A DNA stretch of 54,586 nucleotides, taken from the NCBI RefSeq assembly GCF_900167605.1, contig NZ_FUYH01000018.1:1-54586 (forward strand). The letters run 5' to 3'. Source of the DNA: Caloramator quimbayensis. GTDB lineage: Bacteria; Bacillota; Clostridia; Clostridiales; Caloramatoraceae. The notes under the pieces were generated by a model, which had not been told where the DNA came from, did not search any database, and saw only the letters and a list, made by a program, of their open reading frames with translations. Shown in pieces: positions 8,225 to 16,361 of this stretch (position 1 is the stretch's first letter; each line of letters starts with the position of its first letter). The position numbers and the translations under genes were made by a program.

Positions 8225-9334
8225 ATGGCAAAGGTGTTATTAAAGAATATTTACAAGGTTTATCCTGGAAATGTAGCTGCAGTTAAGGATGTTAATCTCG
8301 ACATTGAAGATAAGGAATTTGTGGTTCTCGTTGGACCTTCAGGATGCGGAAAGTCAACTACTTTAAGAATGATTGCAGGTCTTGAAGAAATAACTTCTGG
8401 TGAATTGTATATAGGAGACAAGCTATGTAATGATGTTGCACCAAAGGATAGAGATATAGCGATGGTTTTCCAAAACTATGCACTATATCCACACATGACT
8501 GTTTATGAGAACATGGCTTTTGGATTAAAGCTTAGAAAAATTCCAAAGGATGTCATAGATAAGAAGGTTAGAGAAGCTGCAAAGAGTCTTGACATTGAAC
8601 ATCTTTTAGATAGAAAGCCAAAGGCATTATCAGGAGGACAAAGACAGAGAGTTGCTTTAGGTAGAGCAATAGTTCGTGAACCTAAAGTATTCTTAATGGA
8701 TGAACCTTTATCAAATCTTGATGCAAAACTAAGGGTACAGATGAGAGCTGAAATTTCAAAGCTTCATAAAAGATTAAATACAACATTTATATATGTTACT
8801 CATGACCAGACGGAAGCTATGACTATGGGTACAAAAATAGTTGTTATGAAGGATGGAGTAATTCAGCAGGTAGACAGCCCTCAGAGGATATATGAGCATC
8901 CAGCAAACATATTCGTTGCAGGATTTATGGGAAGTCCTCAAATGAACTTTATAAATGCAAAGCTTACAAAAGAAGGAGAGAAAGTTTTTGTAAACTTTGG
9001 AAAAGTAAAACTATGTCTTCCACAGGATAAAGCTAATATAGTTATTGAAAAAGGATATGTTGGAAAAGACGTTGTATTTGGAATAAGACCTCAGCACATA
9101 GATGACAGCGTTGATGCTGTAAGCCAAAATCCTGAAACAGTTGTTGAGGCTAAAGTTGAATTGATTGAACATATGGGTTCAGAAACTTATTTGTATCTTG
9201 TTTGCGAGGAAAATAATATAATAGCAAGGGTTGCGCCAACAAGTAAGGCTCAAACTGAGCAGGTTATTAAAGTTGCATTTGAGATGAGCAATGTTCATAT
9301 ATTTGATAAAGAAACAGAATTGGCTGTTTTTTAA
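8225..9334 (+). CDS. ugpC: Sugar ABC transporter ATPase, UgpC/MsmK/MalK type
   Basis: A 369-residue cytoplasmic ATP-binding subunit of CUT1-type carbohydrate importers. Walker [10 protein letters not shown] is at about 37-45, the LSGGQ signature at about 135, Walker [13 protein letters not shown] at about 155-166, and the switch His in YVTHDQTEA. The C-terminal TOBE/MalK regulatory region is present. No permease or sugar-binding protein gene lies nearby, so it probably serves several importers encoded elsewhere, as MsmK/MsiK do. Its TAA stop shares its last base with the upstream in-frame ATG of the regulator gene, so the two form an operon. Confidence 0.92.
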   Translation: MAKVLLKNIYKVYPGNVAAVKDVNLDIEDKEFVVLVGPSGCGKSTTLRMIAGLEEITSGELYIGDKLCNDVAPKDRDIAMVFQNYALYPHMTVYENMAFGLKLRKIPKDVIDKKVREAAKSLDIEHLLDRKPKALSGGQRQRVALGRAIVREPKVFLMDEPLSNLDAKLRVQMRAEISKLHKRLNTTFIYVTHDQTEAMTMGTKIVVMKDGVIQQVDSPQRIYEHPANIFVAGFMGSPQMNFINAKLTKEGEKVFVNFGKVKLCLPQDKANIVIEKGYVGKDVVFGIRPQHIDDSVDAVSQNPETVVEAKVELIEHMGSETYLYLVCEENNIIARVAPTSKAQTEQVIKVAFEMSNVHIFDKETELAVF

Positions 9335-9345
9335 TGGAGGATTTT

Positions 9346-10275
9346 ATGGGCTTTTGTGAAGGTATCGAAAAGGCACTAAAATGCAATATAGGTATATATG
9401 ATTTAAAAGGTAATATTATTTGCGGGAGCAATATTGGTTTTTGCTATACAGATGATATCTTGTATAGGGATAATTTAACTTATATTAGATGTGACAGAAT
9501 TATTATTAGTGCAGATTGCTTGCTTTCACAGGATGCCATTAGTTTAATTAGGTTAATATCATCTTATGAACGGGGAAAAGAGGCTGCAGTTTTTGTGCAG
9601 CCTCTTGAGTATATTTTGAAAAATGATGTATCCTATGAAAGTTTAATAGGGAGATATGAAGGATATACTTCGTTATATATAAAATGCACGGAAGACGTAG
9701 AGGATGTTCTTTTTAATATCTACAGCGGATATGATGTAGAAATTATTAAGGATGAGAGTGGAATATACCTCATAAAGAAATTTGAAGATGTTGAAAATGA
9801 GGCAAATTCAATAATAAATGGGATTTGGGATGAAAGAGGTATAAATATAATAATAGGATCGGGAAGAATAGTTAAAGATAAATATACTATAAAGCACTCT
9901 TTTGAGGATGCAAAACTTTCAGCAATGCTTGCTGAAAAATTAGGGTTTAAGAACGGATACTTTATTTATGAAAAAATGGTAATTTATGATTTGATTAATT
10001 CCTTAGATAGAAATGATTTAGAAAAACTTTACGATGGAATATATGATGGTTTTTTTGATGTCATAAGGGACAGGGAGCTTATAAATACAGCAGAGGAATT
10101 TTTGAAGTGCGATTTAAATATTAGTGAGGCGGCAAGGAGACTTTATATTCACAGGAATACTCTTCTTTATAGAATAGAAAAAATAAAATCATTTACAGGG
10201 CTTGATATAAAATCCTTTGAGGAAGCAATGGTATTTAAGCTTCTTCTAACAATTTATCGTCTTAAATCAAAATGA
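9346..10275 (+). CDS. CdaR/PucR-type transcriptional regulator
   Basis: A 309-residue protein. The C-terminal 55 residues form the PucR-type helix-turn-helix (DLNISEAARRLYIHRNTLLYR, about 253-273) used by CdaR and PucR regulators of sugar-acid and purine use. The N-terminal part has no clear sensor match. ATG 9346 is preferred (GGAGG 5 nt upstream) over ATG 9334, which overlaps the stop of the ATPase gene. Coupling to a general sugar ATPase suggests it controls carbohydrate uptake; the inducer is not visible. Confidence 0.75.
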   Translation: MGFCEGIEKALKCNIGIYDLKGNIICGSNIGFCYTDDILYRDNLTYIRCDRIIISADCLLSQDAISLIRLISSYERGKEAAVFVQPLEYILKNDVSYESLIGRYEGYTSLYIKCTEDVEDVLFNIYSGYDVEIIKDESGIYLIKKFEDVENEANSIINGIWDERGINIIIGSGRIVKDKYTIKHSFEDAKLSAMLAEKLGFKNGYFIYEKMVIYDLINSLDRNDLEKLYDGIYDGFFDVIRDRELINTAEEFLKCDLNISEAARRLYIHRNTLLYRIEKIKSFTGLDIKSFEEAMVFKLLLTIYRLKSK

Positions 10276-10300
10276 TATGGAATATTTTGTTTATACTTTT

Positions 10301-10330
10301 CCCCCATAATAGGTTAAAATATTATGGGGG
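10301..10330 (+). promoter_or_regulatory. RBS-sequestering hairpin ahead of comB
   Basis: CCCCCATAAT (10301-10310) and ATTATGGGGG (10321-10330) form a perfect 10-bp stem with a 10-nt loop. The GGGGG run is the ribosome-binding site of comB, 9 nt before its ATG. The stem could also act as a weak terminator for the upstream regulator (TTGATTTTTA follows). Confidence 0.6.
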
Positions 10331-10339
10331 TTGATTTTT

Positions 10340-11041
10340 ATGAGGATTAATTTGATACCATCTATTGAATATATAAAAGAAGAAGAAATGGAGGGAAAAA
10401 ATGTTGTTGTAATAGATGTTTTAAGGGCAACATCTGTGATAACAACTGCCCTCTATAATGGAGCATCTGAGGTTGTAACTGCAGTTGAAATCGATGAGGC
10501 TTTAAAATATAAAGATGAAAATACTCTTCTTGGAGGGGAGAGAAGGGCTCTTAAAATCGATGGATTTGATTTTAGTAATTCCCCAATAGAATACAGCAGG
10601 GAAGCGGTTTTTGGGAAAAGGATTGTTCTTACAACAACAAACGGAACAAAAGCTATAAATAAATCAATGAGGGCAGAAAAGATATTTATTGGCTGTATGA
10701 TGAATGGAAAAGCAGCAGCAAAAAAAATAATTGAATATGATAAAGATGCTTTTATCGTTTGCGCGGGTACGTATGGAAAGTTCTCCCTCGATGATTTTAT
10801 ATGTGCAGGGAAAATAATAAATGATGCTGTTGAAGAAAAAGATGTACAGATAGATGATTTTGCTGCAGCAGCTCTTCTATCCTATAGAGATAATAGGGAT
10901 GATGTAATATCCTATGTAAAAAACGCATATCACTATAAATATCTTATATCTATAGGACTTGAGGATGATATAAAATATTGCTTTAGGGAAGATGTTTTTG
11001 ATGTCGTACCTGAGTATAGGAATGGGAGCATAAGGCTGTAA
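10340..11041 (+). CDS. comB: ComB-family 2-phosphosulfolactate phosphatase
   Basis: A 233-residue cytoplasmic Mg-dependent phosphatase family first described in coenzyme M synthesis, where it converts 2-phosphosulfolactate to sulfolactate. Family elements visible are VVVIDVLRATSVITTAL (about 21-37), the GGERRALKIDGFDFSNSP region and TTTNGTKAI. In sporulating Bacillus a homologue takes part in making spore sulfolactate; that role is a possibility here, and no other sulfolactate gene is in the window. Start is ATG 10340, 9 nt after GGGGG; the longer frame from TTG 10331 starts immediately after that site. Confidence 0.85.
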   Translation: MRINLIPSIEYIKEEEMEGKNVVVIDVLRATSVITTALYNGASEVVTAVEIDEALKYKDENTLLGGERRALKIDGFDFSNSPIEYSREAVFGKRIVLTTTNGTKAINKSMRAEKIFIGCMMNGKAAAKKIIEYDKDAFIVCAGTYGKFSLDDFICAGKIINDAVEEKDVQIDDFAAAALLSYRDNRDDVISYVKNAYHYKYLISIGLEDDIKYCFREDVFDVVPEYRNGSIRL

Positions 11042-11056
11042 GTGTGATAAGCTATA

Positions 11057-11106
11057 ATAAAGCTTCATTAAAAAGCAGAAGATTTTTAATGAAGCTTTAT
11101 TTTTTC
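11057..11106 (+). terminator. Terminator after comB
   Basis: ATAAAGCTTCATTAAAA (11057-11073) pairs with TTTTAATGAAGCTTTAT (11084-11100), 17 bp perfect, followed by TTTTTT. The A-rich far side could also stop the convergent minus-strand gene. Confidence 0.85.
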
Positions 11107-11145
11107 ATAAGTTATATTCATATGGATTTAGTTGAAAATTTAAGT

Positions 11146-12318
11146 CTATATTACTTGAAGGATTAAAAATTTAAGATACAAGGTTTCTCCTGAATTCCAA
11201 AGCACGGGGTGGTCCTTTGCCTGAGTCCTATATTCTATCTGCCTTATGGTCTTTTTGGCATCCCTTGCCGCATCCATTATAACCTGCATAAATAATTCAG
11301 GATACATATAATGCGAGCAGGAACATGTTATTAAAAATCCACCGGGTTTTAAAAGCTTCATACCTCTAAGGTTAATTTCCTTATATCCTCTAAGAGCTCC
11401 TTCTATTGCAGAGCGGCTCTTAGTAAAGGCAGGAGGATCTAAGATTACAACATCGTATCTTTTACCTTCCTTTGCCCATTTGTGAAGAACGTCGAAAGCA
11501 TTATGTGCTTCAAATTTACATACATCTGATAGATTATTTAACTGAGCATTTCTTCTTGCGAATTCTACTGCATGTTCAGAAACATCAATCCCAAGTACGC
11601 TTTTTGCACCGTAATATCCTGCATGAAGAGAAAAAGAGCCAGTGTGGCAGAAACAGTCGAGAACATCAGCACCTTTAACTATATCTTTAAGAGATGCTCT
11701 GTTTTCTTTCTGGTCAAGGAAATAGCCTGTCTTTTGACCTTCTGCTATATCTACGAAAAACTTAACGCCATTTTCTGAAGTTTCCACAGTTGTATCAAAG
11801 GGAGCAGATAAAAAACCTTTTACTTGGCTTAGGCCTTCAAGCTCTCTTACAGGAACATCGTTTCTCTCATAAATACCCTTTGGATTTATTACTTCGTTTA
11901 ATACTTTTACTATAGTGTCCTTCCATTTATCTATTCCAAGAGCGAGAGTTTGTATTACAAGGTAATCTCCATATTTATCCACTATTAGCGCAGGAAGAAA
12001 ATCGGCTTCACCAAAAACTACTCTGCAGCAGGTTGTTTCTATTGTTTTTTTTCTGTATTCATAGGCAGTTTCTATTCTTTTTCTAAAAAAATCTTCATTT
12101 ATTTCTTCATCTTTATTTCGTGTCATAATTCTAACGGTTATCTGTGACTTTGGATTTATGTACCCTTTTCCAATAAATCTTCCTTTGAAATTATAAACCT
12201 CAACTATATCTCCAGCTTCATAATCCCCATCAATTTTTTCAATTTCATTAGAGTATACCCAAGGATGCCCTTCTTCAACTCTAAGCCCTTTTTTATAACC
12301 AAGATACACCTTTGCCAT
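11146..12318 (-). CDS. RlmI-like class I rRNA methyltransferase (PUA + Rossmann)
   Basis: A 390-residue SAM-dependent methyltransferase of the RlmI/YwbD family, which makes 5-methylcytosine in 23S rRNA. An N-terminal PUA domain (about 1-75) precedes the catalytic Rossmann fold with SAM motif DCFCHTGSFSLHAGYYGA (about 220-237), acidic ribose-binding GIDVSE, catalytic-region ILDPPAFTKS and the CSCSHYM loop near 333. Length matches the family. The minus-strand start ATG 12318 has GGAGG 7 nt upstream. It stands alone, convergent with comB. The precise target base is inferred from the family. Confidence 0.85.
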   Translation of the reverse strand: MAKVYLGYKKGLRVEEGHPWVYSNEIEKIDGDYEAGDIVEVYNFKGRFIGKGYINPKSQITVRIMTRNKDEEINEDFFRKRIETAYEYRKKTIETTCCRVVFGEADFLPALIVDKYGDYLVIQTLALGIDKWKDTIVKVLNEVINPKGIYERNDVPVRELEGLSQVKGFLSAPFDTTVETSENGVKFFVDIAEGQKTGYFLDQKENRASLKDIVKGADVLDCFCHTGSFSLHAGYYGAKSVLGIDVSEHAVEFARRNAQLNNLSDVCKFEAHNAFDVLHKWAKEGKRYDVVILDPPAFTKSRSAIEGALRGYKEINLRGMKLLKPGGFLITCSCSHYMYPELFMQVIMDAARDAKKTIRQIEYRTQAKDHPVLWNSGETLYLKFLILQVI

Positions 12319-12393
12319 GAAAATTCCTCCATATTATAAATTACATATGTAGTATAGCATAATATTGAAAAAAATAAACAGGCATATGCCTGT

Positions 12394-12702
12394 TTATTTA
12401 TGTTTGCTTACATAATTTCTTAATATATGTATGTCGTTAAGATTTAGAGATATGAATTCCCCTCCAGATGTATACCAGCCGTTTTCTGCTTTACTCCATT
12501 TAACCTTTATAAGAGCCTTGAAGGGGATGTTGTCTTCTACCCTGAAATAAAAGGACAAAAAACTTTCAACTGGAATAAAAAAATTTGATTGAAGGCATAT
12601 CCCGGTTTCGGAAACGTTTAACACAAAAAGATGCCCTTCTTCTTTGAAGGTTCTTTGCTCCCCATTATATATTAAAGTTGGATATAAAATTTCACAATCC
12701 AT
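12394..12702 (-). CDS. PilZ-domain protein, N-terminus probably lost to a frameshift
   Basis: The visible frame (102 aa) carries the PilZ NxSxxG motif (NVSETGICLQS) but starts at an ATG with no spaced ribosome-binding site. The in-frame codons just upstream (12703-12729) read KRKYERAR, which contains the RxxxR c-di-GMP-binding motif that should begin a PilZ domain. Upstream of that stands AGGAGG and then a TTG at 12737-12735, in a different frame. One extra base in the four-C run (12732-12735 on the plus strand) would join this TTG to the motif. The gene is therefore either mutated or affected by a sequencing error. Intact, it would be a c-di-GMP receptor. Confidence 0.65.
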   Translation of the reverse strand: MDCEILYPTLIYNGEQRTFKEEGHLFVLNVSETGICLQSNFFIPVESFLSFYFRVEDNIPFKALIKVKWSKAENGWYTSGGEFISLNLNDIHILRNYVSKHK

Positions 12703-12878
12703 CCTTGCTCTTTCATATTTACGTTTTTCTACCCCAACTCAATCCCTCCTATAAATATTTTATAATATTATATCAAATTTAAGAATTATTTGTAATATTA
12801 AATATTTTATATCTTTTATTTATAATACATCAAAAGTCATAAATGGTGCAAAATAATATTAAAGAATGGAGGGATATT

Positions 12879-13196
12879 ATGAAAGTTTTCCCGATTGTAG
12901 CTATAGCAGATATAGTAATTATAATCGTTTCTTTTGCACTTTTTTCAGCTTTGATATCAGGTGAAAAAAGGCATAGGATATGGGAAAAATACATAAGTTC
13001 ATTTTCGAGATTTGTAATATATATCTTTATAGTTACTATTGCAGTAAACGTTATAACTGCATTAATAGTTTATGCCTTAAGATATGAGCGATATCTTAAT
13101 ATAATTGCACCATCAATACAATCCATAATAATTGGATTTATTGCATCCTGTGTTCCAAGACGTGGCGTTGAACATAACAAGAGCAAAGATAAATAG
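12879..13196 (+). CDS. Small membrane protein of unknown function (105 aa)
   Basis: Starts MKVFPIVAIADIVIIIVSFA. Three hydrophobic segments (about 3-25, 43-67 and 77-95) are separated by a charged loop (GEKRHRIWEKY), and the tail is basic and hydrophilic. GGAGG lies 6 nt before ATG 12879; the longer frame from 12843 lacks a site. No family is recognised. It is divergent from the PilZ gene and followed by a 13-bp hairpin and a tRNA-Pro pair. Confidence 0.65.
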   Translation: MKVFPIVAIADIVIIIVSFALFSALISGEKRHRIWEKYISSFSRFVIYIFIVTIAVNVITALIVYALRYERYLNIIAPSIQSIIIGFIASCVPRRGVEHNKSKDK

Positions 13197-13198
13197 TT

Positions 13199-13227
13199 TT
13201 AGCATCTGACAAAATGTCAGATGCTAA
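13199..13227 (+). repeat. 13-bp perfect hairpin after the small membrane protein
   Basis: TTAGCATCTGACA (13199-13211) pairs with TGTCAGATGCTAA (13215-13227) around AAA. There is no T-run on the plus strand, so termination would be inefficient and read-through toward the tRNA genes is possible. Confidence 0.55.
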
Positions 13228-13247
13228 ATAAAAATAAAAAATAATGC

Positions 13248-13276
13248 TTGCAAAAAATTAAAATCTGATATATAAT
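13248..13276 (+). promoter_or_regulatory. tRNA-Pro promoter
   Basis: TTGCAA (13248-13253), 17-nt spacer, TATAAT (13271-13276), placing the start about 10 nt before the first tRNA-Pro. Confidence 0.7.
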
Positions 13277-13292
13277 TATCAATGTCAGGCAT

Positions 13293-13368
13293 CGGGGTGT
13301 AGCGCAGATGGGAGCGCGCGTGGTTTGGGACCATGAGGTCGCAGGTTCAATCCCTGTCACCCCGACCA
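13293..13368 (+). tRNA. tRNA-Pro (anticodon TGG)
   Basis: Full cloverleaf of 76 nt with encoded CCA. Acceptor CGGGGTG pairs with CACCCCG; the anticodon loop TTTGGGA gives TGG; the T arm has GGTTCAA. Confidence 0.93.
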
Positions 13369-13369
13369 G

Positions 13370-13400
13370 TTGGTTTAGCTTATGCTAAACCAATTTTTTT
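13370..13400 (+). terminator. Terminator between the two tRNA-Pro genes
   Basis: TTGGTTTAGC (13370-13379), loop TTAT, GCTAAACCAA (13384-13393), then seven T. It suggests the two tRNAs can be separate transcripts. Confidence 0.8.
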
Positions 13401-13415
13401 AAACTTTAATATTTA

Positions 13416-13491
13416 CGGGGCGTAGCGCAGATGGGAGCGCGCGTGGTTCGGGACCATGAGGCCGCAGGTTCAAGTCCTGTCGCCCCGACCA
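13416..13491 (+). tRNA. tRNA-Pro (anticodon CGG)
   Basis: 76 nt with encoded CCA. Nearly identical to the first copy, with a compensatory T-A to C-G change at acceptor position 6 (CGGGGCG/CGCCCCG) and anticodon loop TTCGGGA, giving CGG. Confidence 0.93.
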
Positions 13492-13493
13492 GT

Positions 13494-13529
13494 AAAGAGC
13501 TTGCAACTTTTAATGTTACAAGCTCTTTT
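13494..13529 (+). terminator. Terminator after the second tRNA-Pro
   Basis: AAAGAGCTTG (13494-13503) pairs with CAAGCTCTTT (13519-13528), then T and GTTATAT. It also lies between convergent transcripts. Confidence 0.7.
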
Positions 13530-13545
13530 GTTATATACAAAGAAT

Positions 13546-14265
13546 TTATTTTCTTTTTTCAATCAGCTTATTAAAAAATCTGTTGTTATAAAATTCCATA
13601 ATAACAATTAAGAATAGTGCTGCTATTAAAAACATCTTACTTGAGTTTAAAGTAATGACGTAGCTGAAAATACCTTCTCCATATATTCTTCCAAGAATAA
13701 ACTTTAAAATTATTATCATTACTGCCATAAGAGCCAAGCCGTATACCTCTAACTTGCCGCTTTGCCTGCCGGAGAGCATTATTCTTTGAGATAGGGATGT
13801 TAAATAGGATTTTTCCTGAGAAGCTTTTTTTACTATTGGTATTATTATAAGAGATACTAAGCTTATTATTATAAATTGATTTACATTGATTCCAAAGGCA
13901 GCAATAGAATTATCCATCCTATTTAATGCAGCCATAAAAAAGGAAGTTAAAATCAAATAGAATAAGTAATTTTGAAAAAAATTAAAGATTGTGTAAAATA
14001 CATTTTTGTCACTTGAATATTCTTTTATTATGGAATCACAGAATTTTTCATAATCCTTTCCTATGACAAAGCTTGCTGTTTTGTTTTGGTTTTGTGCTTC
14101 AAGGAGCATATCGAGTATCTGCTGAAGAATTTCTTCTTTTTCTACATCTGTAAGGCTACTGTTTCTTATATAAATTGTAATGCTTTTAAAAAGATATAGG
14201 TTTGTCTCGCTTAATTTTCTTTGCTGTTTTAATCTGAGCCTCTTAAGGTTTAATTCTAAAAACAT
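13546..14265 (-). CDS. PadR-linked membrane protein of unknown function
   Basis: A 239-residue protein with a cytosolic helical N-terminus (about 1-85) and four hydrophobic segments (about 93-110, 122-145, 170-190 and 205-225). The N-terminal stretch LTDVEKEEILQQILDMLLEA followed by FVIGKDYEKFCDSIIKEY is the pattern of small domains commonly encoded next to PadR regulators (DUF1048/DUF1129/HAAS-like). GGAGGG precedes ATG 14265 by 7 nt. The padR gene ends 3 nt upstream, so the two form one operon. Function unknown; likely an envelope or transport role controlled by the regulator. Confidence 0.7.
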   Translation of the reverse strand: MFLELNLKRLRLKQQRKLSETNLYLFKSITIYIRNSSLTDVEKEEILQQILDMLLEAQNQNKTASFVIGKDYEKFCDSIIKEYSSDKNVFYTIFNFFQNYLFYLILTSFFMAALNRMDNSIAAFGINVNQFIIISLVSLIIIPIVKKASQEKSYLTSLSQRIMLSGRQSGKLEVYGLALMAVMIIILKFILGRIYGEGIFSYVITLNSSKMFLIAALFLIVIMEFYNNRFFNKLIEKRK

Positions 14266-14268
14266 ATT

Positions 14269-14589
14269 TTATCCCTCCAAAACATTATCCACACTATTTT
14301 TTATTTCTTCCCATGATAATATGAACTGTTCAAGCTCTTTATGGCCTTCCTCGGTTAAGTAGTAGTATTTTCTCATAGGGCCTAAAGGAGATTCTTTTAA
14401 AACAGAGTAGAGCAGTTTTTTCTTCTCAAGCCTTATAAGAATAGGATAAACGCTCCCCTCGGATATTTCTTCAAATCCATATAAGCTGAGTTTTTCGCAT
14501 ATTTCATAGCCATAGGTTTCGTTTGAACTTACTATTTTTAATATGCATCCTTCAAGAAGTCCCTTTAGTATTTGTGTTGTACTTGCCAA
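14269..14589 (-). CDS. PadR-family transcriptional regulator
   Basis: A 106-residue winged-helix protein: STTQILKGLLEGCILKI, then ETYGYEICEKL, SEGSVYPILIRLEKKKLL and a GPMRKYYYLTEEGHKEL wing, all standard PadR features. These regulators usually repress an adjacent membrane-protein operon until a small molecule binds. TTG 14589 is chosen as start because AGGTGA stands 3-4 nt upstream, while the in-frame ATG 14613 would lie only about 10 nt from the predicted transcription start with no ribosome-binding site. Autoregulation is likely given the promoter immediately upstream. Confidence 0.85.
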   Translation of the reverse strand: MASTTQILKGLLEGCILKIVSSNETYGYEICEKLSLYGFEEISEGSVYPILIRLEKKKLLYSVLKESPLGPMRKYYYLTEEGHKELEQFILSWEEIKNSVDNVLEG

Positions 14590-14629
14590 AGAATCACCTA
14601 CTTTGTAATACATAATAGATTATATAAAA

Positions 14630-14658
14630 ATAATAACACTGCTATTATGCAATGTCAA
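14630..14658 (-). promoter_or_regulatory. Sigma-A promoter of the padR operon
   Basis: On the minus strand: TTGACA (14658-14653), 17-nt spacer, TATTAT (14635-14630). The -35 is perfect. The spacer and -10 region contain ATAATA...TATTAT symmetry that could serve as a PadR operator. Confidence 0.75.
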
Positions 14659-14669
14659 GTAGTGAATAA

Positions 14670-14713
14670 CCCATAATACTAAAAGTCAAAATTTTGTTTT
14701 TTAGTATTATGGG
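14670..14713 (-). terminator. 15-bp hairpin after murC
   Basis: CCCATAATACTAAAA (14670-14684) and TTTTAGTATTATGGG (14699-14713) pair perfectly. It lies just past the murC stop and before the padR promoter, as a terminator would, though only a short TTATT follows the stem on the minus strand. Confidence 0.55.
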
Positions 14714-14732
14714 CTTTAAAATTAAATATAAA

Positions 14733-16103
14733 TTATTTCAAAAACTCTTCTCCAATTTTATAAACATCTCCGGCACCCATAGTGATTAATAAGTCTCCAT
14801 CTGAGAGTTCTTTCTTTGCATAATCTACTATTTCATCAAAGGATTTTATATATTCTGCATCAACACCATTTTTACAAATCGCATCACAGAGCATTTCAGA
14901 GCTTACAATTCCCGTATCCTTTTCTCTTGCTGCATATATATCGGTTAGTATCAGCTTATCTACATCGTTAAATGCCTTAGAAAATTCATCAAAAAGTGCT
15001 ATGGTTCTGCTGTAGGTATGGGGCTGGAAAACGCAGCAGAGCTTTTTATGGGGATAATTTTTTGCAGCCTTAAGAGTTGCTTTTATTTCTGCTGGGTGAT
15101 GAGCATAATCATCGATTACAGTAACTCCATCTTTTTCACCTTTCTTTTCAAACCTTCTATGGGTTCCTTTAAAGTTTATAAGGCTTTGAAACATTGTTTT
15201 TTTGTCAACTCCAAGAAAACTGCAGCATGCAATCGCAGATAGAGCATTTAATACGTTGTGTTCACCGGGGATTGAGAGTTTGAAGTCGTAAAAAAATTCT
15301 CCATTATAAAGCGCTCTAAAGGATGCACAGCCCTTATCATCATAAGCTATATTTGAAGCTGAAAAATCTCCACTGCTTAATCCGTATGTTATTTTATGGC
15401 AGGCAACTTTGCTCATTATGTCCATTACTCTTTTATCTTCACTGCAACCAATAAGACAGCCCTCATCAGGGATTAGTTTAGCAAAGCTTAAAAAAGTCTC
15501 ATGTATTTCATCTATATCTTTATAGCAATCGAGATGATCGGCATCGATGTTAAGTATTATTCCGATATAGGGATAAAATTTGAGAAAACTCTTTTTGTAT
15601 TCACAGGCTTCGGTTACAAAATATGGACTTTTTCCAGGCCTTACATTTCCTCCTATTGCATCCACTTCTCCTCCAACCATTATAGTAGGATCAAGATTTG
15701 CATCGAGGAGCATAAGGGATATCATAGAGGTAGTAGTGGTTTTGCCGTGGGTTCCTGAAACGGCTACACCTTTTTCATATTTTTTCATTATTTCTCCTAA
15801 AAACTCCGCCCTATCCATAACTAAAAGATTTAATCTTTTAGCCTCTATAAGTTCTGGGTTATCTTCCTTAACAGCAGCGGTATAAACAACTATATCTGCT
15901 CCGTGGACGTTTGAAGCGTCATGACCTATATATATTTTTGCACCAAGGTTATAAAGCTTTTCTGTCAGTCTTGAGGCTGCTCTATCGGATCCGGATACAT
16001 TATAACCATAATCTATTAGTATTTCAGCAAGGCCGCTCATACTTATTCCGCCTATGCCTATAAAATGTACTCTTTTATTTACATCATTATAAAGGTCAAA
16101 CAT
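14733..16103 (-). CDS. murC: UDP-N-acetylmuramate--L-alanine ligase MurC
   Basis: A 456-residue cytosolic Mur ligase that adds L-Ala to UDP-MurNAc using ATP in peptidoglycan synthesis. Seen: N-terminal VHFIGIGGISMSGLAEIL (UDP-binding), ATP-loop SGTHGKTTTTSM (about 114-125), the TEACEY region, NIDADHLDCY, THRRFE and the C-terminal HHPAEIKATL. The minus-strand start at 16103 has AGGAG 8 nt upstream. It is divergent from purR, as in many Clostridia. The 258-nt gap holds AT-rich promoter DNA and a possible PurR box but no gene. Confidence 0.95.
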   Translation of the reverse strand: MFDLYNDVNKRVHFIGIGGISMSGLAEILIDYGYNVSGSDRAASRLTEKLYNLGAKIYIGHDASNVHGADIVVYTAAVKEDNPELIEAKRLNLLVMDRAEFLGEIMKKYEKGVAVSGTHGKTTTTSMISLMLLDANLDPTIMVGGEVDAIGGNVRPGKSPYFVTEACEYKKSFLKFYPYIGIILNIDADHLDCYKDIDEIHETFLSFAKLIPDEGCLIGCSEDKRVMDIMSKVACHKITYGLSSGDFSASNIAYDDKGCASFRALYNGEFFYDFKLSIPGEHNVLNALSAIACCSFLGVDKKTMFQSLINFKGTHRRFEKKGEKDGVTVIDDYAHHPAEIKATLKAAKNYPHKKLCCVFQPHTYSRTIALFDEFSKAFNDVDKLILTDIYAAREKDTGIVSSEMLCDAICKNGVDAEYIKSFDEIVDYAKKELSDGDLLITMGAGDVYKIGEEFLK

Positions 16104-16271
16104 ATAATCACTCCTAAGTATCTATTATTAATAATTATGGACAAAATAATTATAACATAATACATTTTTATATAATAATAAAAAATAAGTTTATGCTATA
16201 CAATACTTATTATTTTCTTGAAATATATACTTTTTTGTTTTAGAATGAAATATATGATAAAAAAAAATAAA

Positions 16272-16284
16272 ATTATTCGTATTT
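16272..16284 (-). promoter_or_regulatory. Possible PurBox in the murC-purR gap
   Basis: On the minus strand AAATACGAATAAT matches 11 of 13 positions of the PurBox AWWWCCGAACWWT bound by Gram-positive PurR. It lies 78 nt upstream of purR. A single box in AT-rich DNA is weak evidence. Confidence 0.3.
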
Positions 16285-16361
16285 TAAGCCTTCTTATTAG
16301 ATTTATGAATAAAATTTAACTTTTATGACAAAAATATATAAGAATGATAGGATGTGGTACT

